NCBI GenBank assembly: GCA_964409165.1
Contig: CAYPCH010000003.1
Location: 1-63,198 of the forward strand
Length of the DNA: 63,198 nt
DNA from: CAYPCH01 sp964409165
GTDB taxonomy: Bacteria > Bacillota > Clostridia > Acetivibrionales > Acetivibrionaceae
Direction of reading: 5' to 3'
Below the pieces are notes generated by a model that was not told the origin of the DNA, ran no database searches, and worked only from the letters and a program-made list of their open reading frames with translations. Numbering within the stretch: position 1 is the first letter of the stretch; each line of letters begins with the position of its first letter. Below are positions 60,637-63,198 of the stretch, piece after piece. The position numbers and the translations under genes were made by a program.

Positions 60637-62109
60637 ATGGTGAAAATGCTTATTGATGCAAATGTAAAAAAGGGAAAGATTAATAAAAATATTTACGGTC
60701 ACTTTTCAGAACACCTTGGGAAATGCGTCTATGAGGGAATATGGGTTGGCAATGAATCACCCATCCCGAATACGTCAGGTATAAGAAACGATGTAATAGA
60801 AGCTTTAAAGAAAATTAAAGTTCCTGTGCTGCGTTGGCCGGGGGGATGTTTTGCCGACGAATATCATTGGAGGGACGGGATAGGTCCCTATGAAAGCAGA
60901 AAGAAAATGGTTAATACACACTGGGGACGTGTAACGGAAAATAATCATTTTGGTACTCATGAATTTTTTAAGCTTTGTGAGCTTATAGGGGCTGAACCTT
61001 ATATATGCGGCAATCTTGGCAGTGGCACAGTGCAGGAAATGCAGGAATGGGTTGAATACATTACTTTTGACGGGGAGTCACCTCTTTCAAACCTAAGAAA
61101 ACTCAATGGACAAGAGATGCCTTGGAGGCTCAAGTACTTTGGAATCGGAAATGAAAATTGGGGATTTGGCGGGTTCATGCGTCCAGAATATTACTCTGAT
61201 TTGTATCGTAGGTATTCCTGCTATGTAAGAAATTTCGGAGGAAATGAAATCTTTAAAATTGCCTGCGGTCCAAGTGACCATGACTATAATTGGACTGAAG
61301 TACTCATGCGGGAGTGTGCTAAACATATGAACGGGTTAAGCCTTCACTATTATACTTTGCCAACCGGTGACTGGAGTAAAAAGGGTTCGGCAGTTGAATT
61401 TGGCGAAGATGAATGGTTTTCTACCCTTAAGAGAACTCTCTACATGGATGAACTAATTACAAAGCATGATGAAATCATGACAAAATATGATCCGGAGAAA
61501 AATATCGGGCTAATAGTAGACGAGTGGGGAACATGGTACGATGTTGAACCTGGCACTAATCCCGGCTTTTTGTATCAGCAAAATACAATCCGTGATGCAC
61601 TTGTGGCAGGAATAAACCTGAACATTTTTAATAATCATTGCGACAGGGTTCAGATGACAAATATCGCTCAGCTGGCAAATGTACTTCAGACCCTGATTAT
61701 TACTGAAGGTGACAGTATGATTTTGACTCCTACCTACTATGTGTTTGACATGTTCAAGGTTCATCAGGATGCAGATTTGGTAAAACTTGACTTTGTGGGT
61801 GAGGAATACCGTTACGGAAATGAAGCTATTCCCCAATTAAGTGCTTCAGCTTCAACTAAGGATAATGAACTGCATATATCACTATGCAACCTGAGCCACA
61901 CAGACAGCCTTAATGTGGAATGCAATCTTACCGGAAAGAGTTTTACCAATGTATCAGGGACTTTATTATCATCTTCAGTAATGAATTCACATAATACATT
62001 TGAGAATCCTTCGGAAATAAAGCCAGAAGTTTTTAATGGAGCAGAGTTGCGAGATAATACACTGAACGTGACTCTACCCGCAATGTCGGTAGCCCTACTA
62101 AAACTATGA
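60637..62109 (+). CDS. abfA: Alpha-L-arabinofuranosidase, GH51
   Basis: This cytosolic (no signal peptide) enzyme of 490 aa removes arabinose side chains from arabino(xylo)oligosaccharides. The N-terminal GH51 barrel has NIYGHFSEHLGKCVYEGIW and VLRWPGGCFADEYHWRDGIG. The acid/base is Glu173 in GIGNENWGFGG and the nucleophile Glu296 in IVDEWGTWYD. The C-terminal beta-domain closes with TLPAMSVALLKL. ATG 60637 is 9 bp after AAGGGG, better than ATG 60628, which touches the ribosome site. It is probably controlled by the adjacent AraR-like repressor. A family II hairpin starts inside its stop codon. Confidence 0.95.
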   Translation: MVKMLIDANVKKGKINKNIYGHFSEHLGKCVYEGIWVGNESPIPNTSGIRNDVIEALKKIKVPVLRWPGGCFADEYHWRDGIGPYESRKKMVNTHWGRVTENNHFGTHEFFKLCELIGAEPYICGNLGSGTVQEMQEWVEYITFDGESPLSNLRKLNGQEMPWRLKYFGIGNENWGFGGFMRPEYYSDLYRRYSCYVRNFGGNEIFKIACGPSDHDYNWTEVLMRECAKHMNGLSLHYYTLPTGDWSKKGSAVEFGEDEWFSTLKRTLYMDELITKHDEIMTKYDPEKNIGLIVDEWGTWYDVEPGTNPGFLYQQNTIRDALVAGINLNIFNNHCDRVQMTNIAQLANVLQTLIITEGDSMILTPTYYVFDMFKVHQDADLVKLDFVGEEYRYGNEAIPQLSASASTKDNELHISLCNLSHTDSLNVECNLTGKSFTNVSGTLLSSSVMNSHNTFENPSEIKPEVFNGAELRDNTLNVTLPAMSVALLKL

Positions 62110-62134
62110 AGCAAGGGGACGGTTCTCTTGCTTC
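62108..62134. repeat. Family II REP-like hairpin at the GH51 stop codon
   Basis: A perfect 8-bp stem GAAGCAAG (62108-62115) / CTTGCTTC (62127-62134) with the exact loop GGGACGGTTCT. The stem begins at the second base of the GH51 stop codon. The core is the same as at 44389, but the stem differs. Confidence 0.9.
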
Positions 62135-62173
62135 CTTCCCTAGTTGCAAAGCGGCAACAAAGCATCTATTGAT

Positions 62174-62203
62174 CTATTGATCTATTGATCAATAGATCAA
62201 TAG
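62174..62203. repeat. 30-bp perfect palindrome made of CTATTGAT units
   Basis: The palindrome is centred at TTGATCAA (62185-62192), with arms built from tandem CTATTGAT repeats; a third unit lies just upstream. It could be a cruciform or an operator. It directly precedes a small membrane ORF. Confidence 0.85.
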
Positions 62204-62370
62204 GTGGTATTCTGCTCAATAAAAAACTATTCACTAAAGCTCTAATTATGCTTGAAATTTTAATAGTATTAACAACTTTATATACTTTTTATTATTTGGT
62301 TATTAAAAAAGACAATGTAAATAGAATTAAAGCTGAATTGTCAAATGACTTTTATGAATATTTAGAATAG
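62185..62370 (+). CDS. Possible small single-pass membrane protein
   Basis: The frame includes NKKLFTKALIMLEILIVLTT and LYTFYYLVIKK, a clear membrane helix with positive flanks, then a charged tail (RIKAELSNDFYEYLE). The start is uncertain. TTG 62185 is inside the palindrome, CTG 62212 is too close to AGGTGG, and ATG 62248 gives 40 residues. No family is recognised. It may be a toxin-like or leader peptide; this is a guess from size only. Confidence 0.35.
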   Translation: MINRSIGGILLNKKLFTKALIMLEILIVLTTLYTFYYLVIKKDNVNRIKAELSNDFYEYLE

Positions 62371-62490
62371 AATAGAATATAAATAACACTTATTGACTGG
62401 GCAAATCCATTTTATGCAGGACGGTAATAATTAAAAAGAGCATATTTGGATTTGCTTGATTTTATATATGGACTACATAAAGTAGGGGTA

Positions 62491-62940
62491 TTATACGTAA
62501 AAAGAGAGCTCCTTTTTACGGTTTATTTGTAAACCAAACTCTTGCAAAATATTGATGACCTGTGTATTAACTTCAGCATCACTCTCACTGAGTTTTTCTG
62601 CTAAATACTTTGCCTTCAGCAGTAATGCGGTAATACTTTCGACTCTCACCAGTGTGAGAGTCGCCCCAGTAGGATTCAGTAAGTCTTTTTCTTTCCGGCC
62701 TTTGAAGAGTCGGGTATAAAGCATCTTGCCTATGTTATACAACCCATTGCTCTTTTCCTTCAGTTTTTTTGCTATTTCATATCGGTACATGCCTTCCTTT
62801 ATTCCAATATGCTCAAGAAGGCAGAAAAAATAATTGACGAGCATAAGGAAAAGTAGTGCGGGGATATTCAAAGGATGAGAATACAAAAAGCAATTAGCGA
62901 GGGTAAAAATACTCTCGGATATATATGATCCACTATTCAT
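62491..62940 (-). CDS. Unrecognised protein, possibly a fragment
   Basis: The 149-aa frame reads MNSGSYISESIFTLANCFLY, a hydrophobic stretch (ALLFLMLVNYFFCLL), then a basic helical part (YRYEIAKKLKEKSNGLYNIG, LFKGRKEKDLLNPTGATLTL) and an acidic end (EKLSESDAEVNTQVINILQE). I do not recognise the family. Its start lies just beyond the boundary of the family IV element, so it may be the remaining end of a larger gene interrupted there. No ribosome site was obvious before its ATG. Confidence 0.4.
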   Translation of the reverse strand: MNSGSYISESIFTLANCFLYSHPLNIPALLFLMLVNYFFCLLEHIGIKEGMYRYEIAKKLKEKSNGLYNIGKMLYTRLFKGRKEKDLLNPTGATLTLVRVESITALLLKAKYLAEKLSESDAEVNTQVINILQEFGLQINRKKELSFYV

Positions 62941-62983
62941 GGAATTTTCATATGAGATATAGCTAATTTTGGATTAGTGATTT

Positions 62984-63198
62984 GAGTTTTCCCATTTTTT
63001 AATATAGTGCTAAATAGTCCGGCTTGGCTGTGGACATGAAATGCTACAGAATTCAACGCTAACCCAAGAGTTGGCAATACTCGTTCGCTTAGAAATTCCA
63101 CGAACCACGTCCAACATAACATCCTTGTTATGTGGACGTTTTACGAACATCCTGTTCGTAATCGTGGAATTTCTAAACTCTCTTCGCATGCCAACTCT
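62984..63198. repeat. Family IV element with cloverleaf fold, intact to the window edge
   Basis: The left 80 bp (from TTTGAGTTTTCCC) are conserved with copy 28071-28229. The rest folds as a three-way junction. AGAAATTCCACGA (63091-63103) pairs with TCGTGGAATTTCT (63162-63174). Hairpin B is ACGTCC-A-ACATAAC with GTTATGTGGACGT (63107-63139). Hairpin C is ACGAACA/TGTTCGT (63143-63159). Outside it AGAGTTGGC (63067-63075) pairs with GCCAACTCT (63190-63198), across an internal loop bearing ACTC..TTCGC on both sides. The sequence is cut by the window end. Confidence 0.85.

Overview
The window looks like a chromosomal segment of an anaerobic, low-GC, spore-forming, cellulosome-producing clostridium of the Acetivibrio (Clostridium thermocellum / clariflavum) type. 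The reasons are type I dockerins on a GH11-CBM6-dockerin-CE4 xylanase, on an expansin and on a broken beta-helix protein; a SigI/RsgI pair whose anti-sigma factor carries two PA14 domains; malic enzyme; SpmA/SpmB and AbrB; and Shine-Dalgarno-driven, AT-rich genes. The species name is inference only. The sequence is a scaffolded draft: five 100-N gaps are each flanked by the same bases on both sides (55 bp in three cases), so they look like unmerged contig overlaps.

Layout. 0-11 kb: folate genes (folE, then folP-folB-folK) interrupted by a GGDEF-EAL protein with a solute-binding lipoprotein, a convergent Ppx/GppA-CYTH polyphosphate pair, and an iron alcohol dehydrogenase. 11-15 kb: an unknown protein, birA, an amidohydrolase, a Q/N-rich low-complexity protein and coaX. 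15-17 kb: a two-gene membrane module enclosed by 29-bp perfect inverted repeats. 17-25 kb: an AEC transporter, sigI-rsgI, an HD-GYP response regulator and a histidine kinase. 25-33 kb: ribosomal protein L25, an orphan solute-binding lipoprotein, an IS3 relic, malic enzyme, a secreted beta-propeller protein and two small membrane proteins. 34-48 kb: a Bacillus-like conserved block (decarboxylase, tmk, yaaR, holB, yaaT, trmN6, rsmI, abrB, metG, tatD) with spmA-spmB, a diverged DUF2600 gene and a RAYT transposase inserted between abrB and metG. 48-62 kb: a plant-cell-wall region with xylanase/esterase, an AraC regulator, a broken dockerin beta-helix gene, a dockerin-expansin, a PAS histidine kinase, an AraR-like repressor and a GH51 arabinofuranosidase.

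The wall-degrading genes form a plausible arabinoxylan programme. The xylanase/acetyl esterase and the expansin act outside the cell on the cellulosome. The GH51 enzyme has no signal peptide and would act on imported arabino-oligosaccharides under the adjacent AraR-like repressor, which has a matching box upstream of the GH51 gene. SigI-RsgI would sense extracellular polysaccharide.

The most unusual content is repetitive. At least four unrelated dispersed structured DNA families occur here: (I) a 125-141 bp MITE-like palindrome; (II) REP-like hairpins with a constant GGGACGGTTCT core and a stem that differs at each locus, two of which bracket a RAYT transposase gene; (III) a TTAGGCCTCTT/AAGAGGCCTAA palindrome next to terminators; and (IV) an element whose intact copy folds into a three-way-junction cloverleaf. 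Families II and III tend to sit on stop codons, and two family I copies sit in the leader regions of folE and the xylanase.
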